DNA of 26,785 nucleotides from a virus: positions 1 to 26,785 of IMG/VR virus record IMGVR_UViG_3300035183_000867. The stretch is one strand, 5' to 3'. The notes beneath the pieces were generated by a model. The model searched no databases, had not been told where the DNA came from, and saw only the letters and a program-made list of their open reading frames with translations. Made by a program: the position numbers and the translations under genes. This document shows positions 15,338-23,438 of the stretch, piece by piece (position 1 is the first letter of the stretch; each line of letters starts with the position of its first letter).

Positions 15338-17138
15338 TCACTACTACATTGTTGAAGATGATTATATTATTCAAATAAGTTTCAATGTCAGGTATTTCTG
15401 GAACTGCAGTGAATTCCATAGTACCTCGGGTAATATCCGTATTATCGCCGCTGGTTATATCAAGATCCAAGATAACTCGCAGAAGACCTTTTTCATACTC
15501 AATTGTGCCGATAGGGTGATTTAATACTTTCGTATTATTACTGTCGACAATCCATAAATTACCTTGCATATCATCAATGATTCTACATTTTTGATGGCCA
15601 TAGTCAAATTCAGAGCTTACCAAAGATCCAGGCTTTACTTTATTCCCGAAGAAAACAACATATTCGTTACTTGTTCTGTATGTAAACTCTAAGATTTTTG
15701 ACATTTTCTTTGTGCTGTATATTCGCGTAATAGATGGCTCTTCTTCGCGAATGTAATCGAGAAAATCCACTTCACTTAAACCTACATCAAATCTATCTAA
15801 CTTCTCAGAGCTGTATTGCATAGCCCTTTCGAAAACATACTTCTGAAGTTCACCTATTGATTTCGTCGTTCTGGATTGGCTAAACTTGGCGAAAATAGTG
15901 ACATCAATGATAAGATATTCAGGATCTACTATCTTGAATTTTGTGCCAACAACTCCATATTTTTCTAAAATCTTTTTGACATCTTCACGAGCAGATCCAC
16001 TTAGTTTTAACCCCTGCTTAGGTTTCATACACACAAAAACAGTTCCATAATCCTTGATGAAATTCTTTTCTCCGCCCCAGACGCTAATGCTGTCGATGTT
16101 TCTGAATTCACTGAGCAAAATAGATTTATAATCACTTTCAGTAACAATTCTGTTTTGTCTGCGATAATGGTGAGGAATATTGAATCTCATCTCATCAATA
16201 GTTTCACTTTGCATTCCCCCATTACTTGTCTCAGTCACAATTGTCGAGAATTCTGAGAAGAGTATAACGGTGGTGCGAGTTGGATCTATTCGCTGCGGTT
16301 TAACAAAAACCAAAGATTTGCAGCCATTTCCAGACTCGCCTTTTGTCGAGAGATATACAGCTTCTATAACATTACCATTACTTAGCTTTTTACCAAATTG
16401 GTCGTTACCGAAGAATATCTCGTAGTATCCTTCTTCATTTGTGCTCAGATAGAAGACTTCACTGAGAGCATCTATTTTGAACAAATTATTTGCAAGAGAG
16501 AATTCTCTTTTTTCTGTTGAATTTTCATTGTCGAATATACTAATACGCAACGTATCGATGTCTATAGAATCATCTTTGATAACAAATCGCTGATTAGGAT
16601 CATTTGCGTCGACTTTGAAACGCCATTTCTTCAATGCTCCTTCATATACAGTAAATTCAGGTGATGTATAACGAACTCTGTGCTCATCGTTTTTAAAATA
16701 TTCTTCTCGTTCGGTACATATAATATCATCAATGACATAAAATATTCTTCTATCATTTTCTGCATTAGCGCCAGAAAAATAACTTCCTCTGGGGATGATA
16801 ACACTTTTGTTATCAGGCTCTTGGTCGATACCGGCGGAACATTTTAAAATCACTTTTGCTCGCGCACTGCGCATACCTCTTGGGATATATCCATTCAATT
16901 TTGCTTTACTGAGAAGCGTTTCTCGACGAACCGCACTGTCGATAAAACTCTCATTCAATAGCATTTTAACATAGTACCCTATGTAATGGGCATTGTAAGC
17001 AAAAATATTGATAAGTGAATTTATTCCACTCGCTTCAAAATTGTAATCTCTGTAAGTAGGGTCTTGTTTTAGAAACTCAATGAAATTTGCTTTAATTTCA
17101 TTGAAATCTAGTCCATTGATTGGAAATGAAGGTTGCAT
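15321..17138 (-). CDS. 6: Baseplate wedge protein (gp6-like)
   Basis: gp6 is the ring-forming core of the wedge that holds the baseplate together and rearranges when the tail contracts. The protein has 605 residues (T4: 660). Family features include the N-terminal ANFIEFLKQDPTYRDYNFEA and SGINSLINIFAYNAHYIGYY (about 14-55), followed by SAVRRETLLSKAKLNGYIPRG. The NRIVTESDYKSILLSEFRNI block near residues 335-355 is the gpJ-like core shared with other contractile baseplates. Its ATG overlaps the gp25 stop by one base (TAATG). The gp25-gp6 pairing is the same as in T4. Confidence 0.92.
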   Translation of the reverse strand: MQPSFPINGLDFNEIKANFIEFLKQDPTYRDYNFEASGINSLINIFAYNAHYIGYYVKMLLNESFIDSAVRRETLLSKAKLNGYIPRGMRSARAKVILKCSAGIDQEPDNKSVIIPRGSYFSGANAENDRRIFYVIDDIICTEREEYFKNDEHRVRYTSPEFTVYEGALKKWRFKVDANDPNQRFVIKDDSIDIDTLRISIFDNENSTEKREFSLANNLFKIDALSEVFYLSTNEEGYYEIFFGNDQFGKKLSNGNVIEAVYLSTKGESGNGCKSLVFVKPQRIDPTRTTVILFSEFSTIVTETSNGGMQSETIDEMRFNIPHHYRRQNRIVTESDYKSILLSEFRNIDSISVWGGEKNFIKDYGTVFVCMKPKQGLKLSGSAREDVKKILEKYGVVGTKFKIVDPEYLIIDVTIFAKFSQSRTTKSIGELQKYVFERAMQYSSEKLDRFDVGLSEVDFLDYIREEEPSITRIYSTKKMSKILEFTYRTSNEYVVFFGNKVKPGSLVSSEFDYGHQKCRIIDDMQGNLWIVDSNNTKVLNHPIGTIEYEKGLLRVILDLDITSGDNTDITRGTMEFTAVPEIPDIETYLNNIIIFNNVVVNVDYA

Positions 17139-17527
17139 TATCGAACCCTTTGAATGTAGAAGCTGATTTTATCTTCTATTAGTAGACTTTTGACTGAATA
17201 AGATACTGTTATCTCGTATCCAGATTCATCATCAGATATTTCAATGATGATGTCATTTATTGCAACTCGTGGCTCGAACGTTGTTATCAACCACTCAGCG
17301 CGAGCTCGGATGCTCGCTTTAGTAGGATTGCTAGGTGGGTCAAACAATACGTCTCTCAAATGGCTATGATGTGCAGATGAAAATGGAACGTCCCATTTCT
17401 CCCAAAGAAAGAGATGAAGTAGAGCTCTTTTTACCGCATCTGCGTTTACTTTCGGTGTTATATCCCCCGTTAAAGGATGAGGTGTGAGAGAAAGATCTAA
17501 GTCTTTGTATAAGATATTTTCTCTCAT
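17138..17527 (-). CDS. 25: Baseplate wedge protein (gp25-like)
   Basis: gp25 is the conserved wedge protein thought to nucleate sheath assembly and is shared by T4-like tails, R-pyocins and type VI systems. The protein has 129 residues (T4: 132). It shows NADAVKRALLHLFLWEKWDVPF (about 29-50, the segment that lines up with the first sheath strand) and LITTFEPRVAINDIIIEI with the family EPR motif at about 85-87. The gene begins 2 bases after the PAAR stop and ends overlapping the gp6 start. Confidence 0.93.
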   Translation of the reverse strand: MRENILYKDLDLSLTPHPLTGDITPKVNADAVKRALLHLFLWEKWDVPFSSAHHSHLRDVLFDPPSNPTKASIRARAEWLITTFEPRVAINDIIIEISDDESGYEITVSYSVKSLLIEDKISFYIQRVR

Positions 17528-17529
17528 TG

Positions 17530-17820
17530 TTACCCACCAACGAAAACGTTAGGAGACCCTGTCGCGACTTTACTTCCACAGGCAATAGGATCACCGACTC
17601 TCCCAGCACCCTTTCCATTGACAAGAACAGATGAACTTCCTTTCTCGAGAACTGAGTGATGGCAAGAAGAGCCACAACAATGCTCAGCCCATGAATCGCC
17701 CTCTCTATGAAAAGGACGACCATTCACAAAAACGTTTGTACTCCCAGAAACGCATTTTCTAGAAGGAAAACAATCATGGCCTGTACATTTGTCGTTCAAT
17801 CTACATGCGGCTTTTCCCAT
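17530..17820 (-). CDS. 5.4: PAAR-domain spike tip protein (gp5.4-like)
   Basis: This protein sharpens the tip of the central spike. A longer open frame runs 28 codons upstream into the gp5 gene. The ATG at 17820 is preferred: it gives 96 residues (T4 gp5.4: 97), begins at the domain edge (MGKAACRLNDKCTGHDC) and leaves 13 bases after the gp5 stop. The PAAR pattern is clear: GSTNVFVNGRPFHREGD, then SSVLVNGKGAGRVGD, PIACGS and GSPNVFVGG. His and Cys residues (CTGHDC, HCCGSSCHH) could bind the tip metal. It directly follows the spike gene, as expected. Confidence 0.9.
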   Translation of the reverse strand: MGKAACRLNDKCTGHDCFPSRKCVSGSTNVFVNGRPFHREGDSWAEHCCGSSCHHSVLEKGSSSVLVNGKGAGRVGDPIACGSKVATGSPNVFVGG

Positions 17821-17833
17821 ATACCATTTCCGT

Positions 17834-18769
17834 TTAATTGAGACGAATCGTGCTAGCTTTTCTTGTTTCAGTTCCACCTGTTTCTGACGTCTGGTTTCCG
17901 TCAACTTTTAAGTGGAAATCTCCTTCTACAGTTAAATCATAATTTCCATGAATGAGCTCTCTACAATTTCCTTTGATTTCAATATCAGCATTTCCTTCAA
18001 CGAGAATGCTACCTTTTCCGACAATGTCTACTTTACAATCCCCTTTAACAAGAATATAACCATCCCCTAAGGTTATTTCGTAATTATCTCTTACTACTTT
18101 ATAGACAACTTGACCGTCAGGATGAACTTCTTCAAATGTCCCAGCTTTATGATACCGATGTAAACGTTCTACACCTGCCGTATCATCGAATTCTTCAATA
18201 TGGCCACACTCAGTTTCTCGTACATGATTGAAAGGATATTTCGCATTATACGGGGTTGGGGGCTCTCGCCATTCTCCTCCGAATGCAATTCTTGCAGTCT
18301 CAAGAGATTCTTTCTTTTTCTTGACAATAGTTTCGTCAATATTCTCGTTTCGAGCCAAGCGATTTGTGTCTTGTTCGCCATAAGGATACTTTGGATATCT
18401 ACCGTTCGGATCTTTGAATCCTGTCCCTTCTAGTTGGTTCGGCTGAGGTCTCCCTCCGAGTGTTCCTAAAATAATCGGATGCTGCGCTTCATGCCCATCT
18501 GCAAAAAATCCTATAACCGTAGTTCCTTCGACAATTCCTGTTGGACTGAACCCGATGCCGCTCATAGCTGCACTAATGATAGGTTGAATTGGCATAGCCC
18601 AAAACAGATCATCTTTCGGTATCTTGCCTGTATCTGCAGTGTGATACCCATAAATTCGAACTCGTACGCGGCCGATTTTTTCAGGGTCCATTCGATCCTC
18701 TACGACGCCAATCCACCAAACGAATTCACCATAACTGAAAGCATTGTTTCTTATTTGCCTATTATTCAT
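17834..18769 (-). CDS. 5: Central spike protein (gp5/Vgr-like) without lysozyme domain
   Basis: This spike pierces the outer membrane of the host. Residues 13-105 form an OB-fold like T4 gp5 and VgrG (WWIGVVEDRMDPEKIGRVRV, then SPTGIVEGTTVIGFFADGHE and PIILGTLGG). From about 225 to the end, short strands repeat with a V-x-G-x/I-x-V-x-G rhythm (ILVKGDCKVDIVGKGSILVE, IEIKGN, LTVEGDFHLKVDG), typical of the triple beta-helix needle. T4 gp5 has 575 residues with a lysozyme domain between these parts. Here there are 311, and the 110-residue middle has no lysozyme-like motif that I can see. The ATG overlaps the hub stop (ATGA). Confidence 0.88.
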   Translation of the reverse strand: MNNRQIRNNAFSYGEFVWWIGVVEDRMDPEKIGRVRVRIYGYHTADTGKIPKDDLFWAMPIQPIISAAMSGIGFSPTGIVEGTTVIGFFADGHEAQHPIILGTLGGRPQPNQLEGTGFKDPNGRYPKYPYGEQDTNRLARNENIDETIVKKKKESLETARIAFGGEWREPPTPYNAKYPFNHVRETECGHIEEFDDTAGVERLHRYHKAGTFEEVHPDGQVVYKVVRDNYEITLGDGYILVKGDCKVDIVGKGSILVEGNADIEIKGNCRELIHGNYDLTVEGDFHLKVDGNQTSETGGTETRKASTIRLN

Positions 18770-19992
18770 TTAATCTTTACCTCATGGCGTTTCTTTATCA
18801 ATTCATAGTTGATGAAATACGAATGTTTACCGAAATAGTGGCTGATAGCCACAACTAAATATCTTCCTTTGAATTGTTTATCATAAATTTCATTTTTGAA
18901 ATCTTGTTGTGATGGCAGATCTATCTCAATGGTGTGACCTAGAGCCTCCCATCCTTTCACGCCTCCAGGAAGTTGAACGATGAGTTTATCCTGCTCAAGT
19001 TTCATCAAACTACTTCTACGACTGCCAGACCAATCTGCAGCAGAATCGAGCATCGTTTCTCCGTTCCCAGATAATCCTGGATGTTTTGGTAAGAAAGAGA
19101 TGTTAGCATTTTCTTGCTCGAAGAGCTCGTCATCTTTCCAGGGTTTCTTCTGAGCGTCAGCCGCAACATCATCACCAAATTTGAATTTTTTTTCATTCCA
19201 GGTTTTGTCGATGAAATTGAATTGCACTAGTTTATTGGCATATAATCCGCTGCTGATATTACTCATCACATCATAATGTTCAAAATGATAATTCGTGATG
19301 CATAAATTATAATCTTCTTCTAAACTACCTGAATTATCTCGAATGTTCGAAGGTCTCATTTTGAATCTAAACACAGGAGATTCATTATACATGCTTTCGA
19401 TGCTTTTCATTGCATATTTCTTATCATCGCGCATAAAAAACATCATATCCGCCGCGCCGTTGAATATAGCTATTTTGCACAACAAATGTGCCGCGGTAAA
19501 TGGGCTCAGATTTGAGATGATGACACTGACTTGATTGCTAGCAGAATCTGTATCAATTGTACCATTCAAGTACTCTTCGATTATTGAGCCACAAATTTGA
19601 TCTGGTTGGAGATTTCTATAACTCTGTAAAACTCTAATTCCTTGATTTCTGATAAAATCTTGAGATACGCAACTGATGGTATAAAATTGTTGCAAAGAAT
19701 TCTCAAATTGCTTGTCGCCTATTCCGAAAACGACAAACTTGAATGTTTTTTCGCCGTCAGTTTCGCTTTTCAAATCAGTTTTAACTGATACAGTCACTTT
19801 ACTCCCAGGTCTGATAGGAACATTCATCATCACGTTATTTGTATCATTTAAATCAATTGATGCAGTCCAGGTGGGGCTAAAGATGTCTTGGAATACTGTC
19901 ACGCTCATCACAGATTCAGTGATATCAGTATCATCAACCTTGACCTCGAACTTGGCGAGGTCGCCTGGCATTGCGTTCTTTTCTGAAATCAT
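18766..19992 (-). CDS. 27: Baseplate hub protein (gp27-like)
   Basis: This is the trimeric hub that connects the tail tube to the spike. The protein has 408 residues (T4 gp27: 391). The N-terminal AKFEVKVDDTDITESVMSVT and FSPTWTASIDLNDTNNVM belong to the tube-like hub domains. QFYTISCVSQDFIRNQGIRV (about 101-120) and the end (KQFKGRYLVVAISHYFG) are typical of gp27 and gpD-type hubs. The ATG overlaps the gp53 stop by 4 bases. A start at the Met8 codon is possible. It lies directly upstream of the spike gene, which matches its partner. The call rests on overall pattern and position. Confidence 0.8.
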   Translation of the reverse strand: MISEKNAMPGDLAKFEVKVDDTDITESVMSVTVFQDIFSPTWTASIDLNDTNNVMMNVPIRPGSKVTVSVKTDLKSETDGEKTFKFVVFGIGDKQFENSLQQFYTISCVSQDFIRNQGIRVLQSYRNLQPDQICGSIIEEYLNGTIDTDSASNQVSVIISNLSPFTAAHLLCKIAIFNGAADMMFFMRDDKKYAMKSIESMYNESPVFRFKMRPSNIRDNSGSLEEDYNLCITNYHFEHYDVMSNISSGLYANKLVQFNFIDKTWNEKKFKFGDDVAADAQKKPWKDDELFEQENANISFLPKHPGLSGNGETMLDSAADWSGSRRSSLMKLEQDKLIVQLPGGVKGWEALGHTIEIDLPSQQDFKNEIYDKQFKGRYLVVAISHYFGKHSYFINYELIKKRHEVKIK

Positions 19993-20534
19993 GTCTCTGC
20001 GCTTTCTAAGATTCTTTGATACTCATCGACGAAATGAGTTATAGCTTTTGGATTGATGACAGATATTTCTCTACGCTTCTCATTAAGTTCTAGTTCATAT
20101 TGATAGTTAGTAACGGGAATTATCTCACTTGGGAAATTAGGCGCTCCGATGAGAAGACGCAAACGAGCATCGTCAATATCATCACAGATTCTATCTATAG
20201 CAGTATCATAAAAATGATGTATACCATATAAACCATCAGGGTATTTTACCTCAACAAATTTTTCGAGTGTTGCACTGTCCATGTACCACTCAGTCATGGG
20301 ATCTATGATGTTATTTATAAACAGAATCGTCCAATAGTACTTCGGTGTTTTGTATAGTTTTTCAGAGACGCTTTCAGGAAGATCACCATCTCGAATAATA
20401 TATCTCTGAAAAAGAAATATATCATCTGCTTTGCTGCGCTTGAGGAGAAACGCCGTTGTAATATTAACGACGTAGTTCGAATGTGTCTCATCTACGTTGT
20501 AGTTTATTCTCGGGAAATACTTGAAGAAAGACAT
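19989..20534 (-). CDS. 53: Baseplate wedge protein (gp53-like)
   Basis: gp53 completes the wedge and clamps neighbouring wedges around the hub. The protein has 181 residues (T4: 196). The start (FFKYFPRINY), the central LYKTPKYYWTILFINNIIDP and the WYMDSATLEKFVEVKYPDGL block are strong family marks. The LysM-like C-terminal part is short. The ATG overlaps the gp48 stop by one base (TGATG), and GAGGG lies upstream. A perfect TATAAATA octamer occurs inside the gene (20312-20319 on the minus strand) but is probably coding chance. Confidence 0.92.
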   Translation of the reverse strand: MSFFKYFPRINYNVDETHSNYVVNITTAFLLKRSKADDIFLFQRYIIRDGDLPESVSEKLYKTPKYYWTILFINNIIDPMTEWYMDSATLEKFVEVKYPDGLYGIHHFYDTAIDRICDDIDDARLRLLIGAPNFPSEIIPVTNYQYELELNEKRREISVINPKAITHFVDEYQRILESAET

Positions 20535-21289
20535 CAGTATCCCTCATTTACATCGTCGCGGAGAACAATCTCTATTTCCGTGAATCGTAAGTTCAGAGTG
20601 ATTTCAGCAGGGAATCCATCGCGCGTCATACTCCACATACCAGAACCAGTATAATCCGTATCAATCCCAACCAAGACGCAGCGTTTAAACTTATTCAACC
20701 ACGGATTGATAATGTCGCCGTAGTGATACTCAATAGTAAATTCATTAGGATATCCTAAAAGATAGTCGCCTGACCCTCCCTTTCCTGGAGGCAATGAAGC
20801 CATCCTAAGAGATTTTATCATATTGTGAATTGTGTTTGTGTCTTGTTGGCTGTGGGGATATAATTTGAACGTAAATTCGAAAGTTCTAAAATCGACGCCG
20901 CGAAATAACATTGTCAAGTACGGGTTGGGAATTTTTTGTTGAGTTGCTCCTAGTAAAGTCTCCGCAGAAGCATTACTGCCCAGTTTTTGCGCAATCGTAC
21001 TGGCTATATTGAACCCTGCTCTTGTAGCACCTGCTTGAAATGTACTGGATAACGCCGTTCTTATTCCCACCTGCCCGTTTAATAATTCTGAACCAAGTCC
21101 TGCAATAACACCAAGTTTTTCGGCATCCCAGCTAACAGTATTCGGATTTATCAAACGCTCAGGCATGTAAAGGGTATATGTGTTTGATGGTCTAGATGAA
21201 TTCCTATCTTGTCTTTCCCATTCCTGAAATAGGATGAAAGCTTGGAATATATCCTCCCCTACGTTCGCGGGATACCTGTAATCTGCCAT
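20534..21289 (-). CDS. 48: Baseplate tail tube cap (gp48-like)
   Basis: gp48 sits on the hub and, with gp54, starts tube growth. The protein has 251 residues and is shorter than T4 gp48 (364). The diagnostic block is IPNPYLTMLFRGVDFRTFEF with TFKLYPHSQQDTNTIHNMIK (about 132-170). This is the tube-like strand pattern of gp48. The end (LNLRFTEIEIVLRDD) completes the fold. It is the first gene of the leftward structural run, 32 bases from a candidate late promoter (21321-21328). There is no clear Shine-Dalgarno sequence before its ATG. Confidence 0.9.
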   Translation of the reverse strand: MADYRYPANVGEDIFQAFILFQEWERQDRNSSRPSNTYTLYMPERLINPNTVSWDAEKLGVIAGLGSELLNGQVGIRTALSSTFQAGATRAGFNIASTIAQKLGSNASAETLLGATQQKIPNPYLTMLFRGVDFRTFEFTFKLYPHSQQDTNTIHNMIKSLRMASLPPGKGGSGDYLLGYPNEFTIEYHYGDIINPWLNKFKRCVLVGIDTDYTGSGMWSMTRDGFPAEITLNLRFTEIEIVLRDDVNEGY

Positions 21290-21296
21290 AGCTTGA

Positions 21297-21304
21297 GATA
21301 AATA
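21297..21304 (+). promoter_or_regulatory. Candidate late promoter for the rightward cluster (GATAAATA)
   Basis: The plus strand reads GATAAATA (7 of 8 to the T4 late consensus), 36 bases before the gp4 ATG, in the 50-base gap between opposite operons. Transcription would begin near 21311. Confidence 0.5.
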
Positions 21305-21320
21305 ACTTACTGAATATATG

Positions 21321-21328
21321 TATTTATG
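21321..21328 (-). promoter_or_regulatory. Candidate late promoter for the leftward cluster (CATAAATA)
   Basis: The minus strand reads CATAAATA (7 of 8), 32 bases before the gp48 ATG. With the plus-strand motif at 21297-21304 it makes a face-to-face pair, so each promoter would transcribe through the other. Confidence 0.5.
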
Positions 21329-21339
21329 AAAGCATCCAG

Positions 21340-21810
21340 ATGCCGCGAGAACATTATCAGGGCAGATACAGGGTCCGTAATCCAGAAAAATATGTAGGGG
21401 ATGTGAAGGATGTGGTTTTTAGGAGTCTCTGGGAAAGAAAATTCATGATCTGGTGCGATACTAACCCTAGCGTATTGAAATGGGGCAGTGAAATTTATCC
21501 AATTCGGTACTATAGTAAAGTTGATGGAAAAATTCGTAGATATTTTATCGATTTCTTTATACAAATAAAGAAAGCTGACGGGTCTATTCAGAATCTGGCA
21601 ATCGAAATAAAACCATTTTCACAAACGCAACCTCCTGTTCGCGGAAAGAAAAAAGAAAAGACATATATACAAGAATGCTTGACCTATCAAGTCAACCAAG
21701 ACAAGTGGGCAGCGGCTCGTGAATGGGCAACAAAAAATGGCTTCGAATTCATCATTCTGACCGAGTACGATTTGGGACTCGCAAAAAGAAATGAAAAGAA
21801 AAAAGATTGA
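21340..21810 (+). CDS. 4: Head completion protein (gp4-like)
   Basis: In T4, gp4 (also gp50) is needed to finish filled heads before tails attach. The protein has 156 residues (T4: about 150). Family features are HYQGRYRVRNPEKYVGD (5-21), FRSLWERKFMIWCDTNPSVL, WGSEIYPIRYYS and the RRYFIDFFIQ strand. E32, D71 and the E89-I-K91 triplet resemble a PD-(D/E)XK nuclease core, in line with the view of gp4 as a head completion nuclease. The ATG at 21340 is the only in-frame start. It begins the rightward cluster, and its end overlaps the next gene by 20 bases. Confidence 0.88.
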   Translation: MPREHYQGRYRVRNPEKYVGDVKDVVFRSLWERKFMIWCDTNPSVLKWGSEIYPIRYYSKVDGKIRRYFIDFFIQIKKADGSIQNLAIEIKPFSQTQPPVRGKKKEKTYIQECLTYQVNQDKWAAAREWATKNGFEFIILTEYDLGLAKRNEKKKD

Positions 21811-22348
21811 AGATAAAGTAAAGAAAAGCGGCAATAATGCCAAGAAACTTGCAGCTAATAGTTTGAAGTGGTTTTATAATCAGATCAAGAGCACTGCCAG
21901 CGCTTTTCCGAAAAATACTTTCAAGCCAATTAGAGATCCTTTCATTGGTGGAATGTTTCATTTCATTTATGATCCTAAATGGAAAGAAGAATTGCCTTAC
22001 TGGGATAAATTTCCGTTAGTAATTCCTATAGAAGTTTATAACGATGGTTTCTTGGGGCTGAATCTTCATTACCTTCCACCATTGTTGAGAGCTAAACTGC
22101 TTGACGCATTATTTGAATTAAAAGAAAAGAGTCCAACCAATCAATCATATATGCGTGTCAGTTATCAAATTCTCAAAGGGACAATTAAACATAAACTCTT
22201 CCAACCTTGCTTGAAACGTTATCTTACAAGCCACATAAGAAGTAATATTATCAGTATAGATGAAGACAGCTGGGAAGAGGTTGCTTTTCTTCCGACACAA
22301 CAATTCCAGAAAGCCACACACAGGAAAGTTTGGGAAGACGCAAGATGA
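21791..22348 (+). CDS. Probable DNA end protector (gp2-like)
   Basis: The 185-residue protein has a basic N-terminus (MKRKKIEDKVKKSGNNAKK). Its conserved body has GGMFHFIYDPKWKEELPYWD, FPLVIPIEV and GFLGLNLHYLPPLLRAKLLD (about 55-105), ending near FLPTQQFQKATHRKVW. This pattern is widespread in T4-like phages next to gp4, and I recall it being annotated as DNA end protector (gp2). That protein binds packaged DNA ends and shields them from host exonuclease (RecBCD in T4). The specific function is the less certain part. The gene overlaps gp4 by 20 bases and the next gene by 4 (ATGA). In T4 genes 2 and 4 are also neighbours. Confidence 0.55.
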   Translation: MKRKKIEDKVKKSGNNAKKLAANSLKWFYNQIKSTASAFPKNTFKPIRDPFIGGMFHFIYDPKWKEELPYWDKFPLVIPIEVYNDGFLGLNLHYLPPLLRAKLLDALFELKEKSPTNQSYMRVSYQILKGTIKHKLFQPCLKRYLTSHIRSNIISIDEDSWEEVAFLPTQQFQKATHRKVWEDAR

Positions 22349-22962
22349 ACGATGTCAGTATAAAAAGTTTCATAGCAAAACTCGGAACTGGATTAGCCAA
22401 ACCTTGCCGTTATCGCGTCGAGTTTAGTTTACCTGCTGGTTTTAATGCTCCTGCTTCTTTACCAGGTGTAAACACTGATAGTGCGGCTTCAAATATCAGA
22501 GCCAAAGAAAGAGAATATAACCAAAATGGTTTGGTGAATGTATTGTGCCATACCTGCAGTCTTCCTCAGCGCTCGTTATTAACTTATGAACACAAACAAT
22601 TATCGGCGCCTTATAGAGTTCCCTATTCGCAAACTTATGATCCTGTTACTTTTAGTTTTTATGCCGATTCGGATTATATTGTGAGGGAGTATTTTGATAT
22701 CTGGCAAAATGCGGTCGTGAATATCGGAAGCAATACGATGAATTACTATAATGAGTTCACCAGTGATGTCAACATTTATGCTATAAATGACGCAGGTGAA
22801 GACACTTACTACGTTACTCTTTATGAAGCGTACCCAATTAACATTGGTATAGTTGATCTTAGTTATAGTAACATGAACGCAACGCAAACAGTCACGGTAA
22901 CTCTGAGCTACAAGTACTGGGCTTCAAGTTATAATGATACGGCTGTGAATAGAACTCAATGA
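22345..22962 (+). CDS. 54: Tail tube initiator / tube-like protein (gp54-like)
   Basis: The 205-residue protein has the T4 tube fold pattern: KPCRYRVEFSLP, then CHTCSLPQRSLLTYEH, YDPVTFSFYADSDYIVREYF, DIWQNAV, MNYYNEFTSDVNIYAI and TVTLSYKYWASS. This is shared by gp19 (tube) and gp54 (first ring on the baseplate). A position beside the baseplate genes and a length above gp19 (163) favour gp54, although T4 gp54 has 320 residues. The ATG at 22345 overlaps the previous stop (ATGA) and has GGAAG upstream. A TTG five codons earlier is less likely. A second tube protein could be encoded elsewhere. Confidence 0.75.
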   Translation: MNDVSIKSFIAKLGTGLAKPCRYRVEFSLPAGFNAPASLPGVNTDSAASNIRAKEREYNQNGLVNVLCHTCSLPQRSLLTYEHKQLSAPYRVPYSQTYDPVTFSFYADSDYIVREYFDIWQNAVVNIGSNTMNYYNEFTSDVNIYAINDAGEDTYYVTLYEAYPINIGIVDLSYSNMNATQTVTVTLSYKYWASSYNDTAVNRTQ

Positions 22963-23438
22963 TATCTAAAACGTATGAAAATCCATGGTTGTTTAATGGA
23001 GAGCCATTTCTGGATTGTGGCAAATACGCAGGTTTTGTTTATTTGCTAATAGATAAGGTGACTGGCAAGCGATATATCGGCAAGAAATTTTTTTGGTGTA
23101 AACGCAAAGTACCAAACAAGAAACGTCGAGTAACTGTTGAGAGCAACTGGCGAGAATATTACAGTTCGTGTGATGAAATAAAGAAGTTAGTCAAAGAGCA
23201 TGGTAAACAGAGATTTGAACGACATATCCTGAGCTTACATGAACTTGAACGAGATGTGAATTATATGGAAATCAAACTCCAGTATATGCTAGGAGTTTTA
23301 GAAAAGACAGATGAAGAAGGTAATATGCTCTATTACAATGGCAACATTTCAGGGAAACATCATGCACATCTTGTTAGAGGAATTGAAGGAAGAATGAACG
23401 CCATCGATCCTAAAGTTCTAAAATCTTTGGTGATTTGA
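22959..23438 (+). CDS. SegE-type GIY-YIG endonuclease
   Basis: The 159-residue protein has a GIY-YIG fold of the SegE type common in T4-like phages. AGFVYLLIDKVTGKRYIGKK (24-43) carries both motif tyrosines. ESNWREYYSSCDEIKKL (61-77) and NYMEIKLQY (101-109) supply the later conserved block and the likely metal-binding Glu104. Such enzymes cut DNA and can spread as free-standing homing endonucleases. However, a tight ATGA overlap with the tube-like gene suggests a settled gene and not a recent insertion. Its last 21 bases overlap the end of the kinase gene on the other strand. Confidence 0.8.
   Translation: MISKTYENPWLFNGEPFLDCGKYAGFVYLLIDKVTGKRYIGKKFFWCKRKVPNKKRRVTVESNWREYYSSCDEIKKLVKEHGKQRFERHILSLHELERDVNYMEIKLQYMLGVLEKTDEEGNMLYYNGNISGKHHAHLVRGIEGRMNAIDPKVLKSLVI

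Noticed and set aside
17364-17723. Minus-strand open frame overlapping gp25 and PAAR
   Set aside because: Same strand, different frame; both overlapped genes are clear family members with proper starts.
20312-20319. Perfect TATAAATA on the minus strand as a late promoter
   Set aside because: It lies in the middle of gp53, coding for Ile-Asn within a conserved segment, with no boundary downstream; chance is likely in AT-rich DNA.
21307-21564. Minus-strand open frame opposite gp4
   Set aside because: It lies entirely opposite a gene with clear family motifs and has no recognisable features of its own.
22959-23438. GIY-YIG gene as a recent homing insertion
   Set aside because: The 4-base ATGA overlap with the upstream gene and lack of a disrupted neighbour suggest a long-settled gene.
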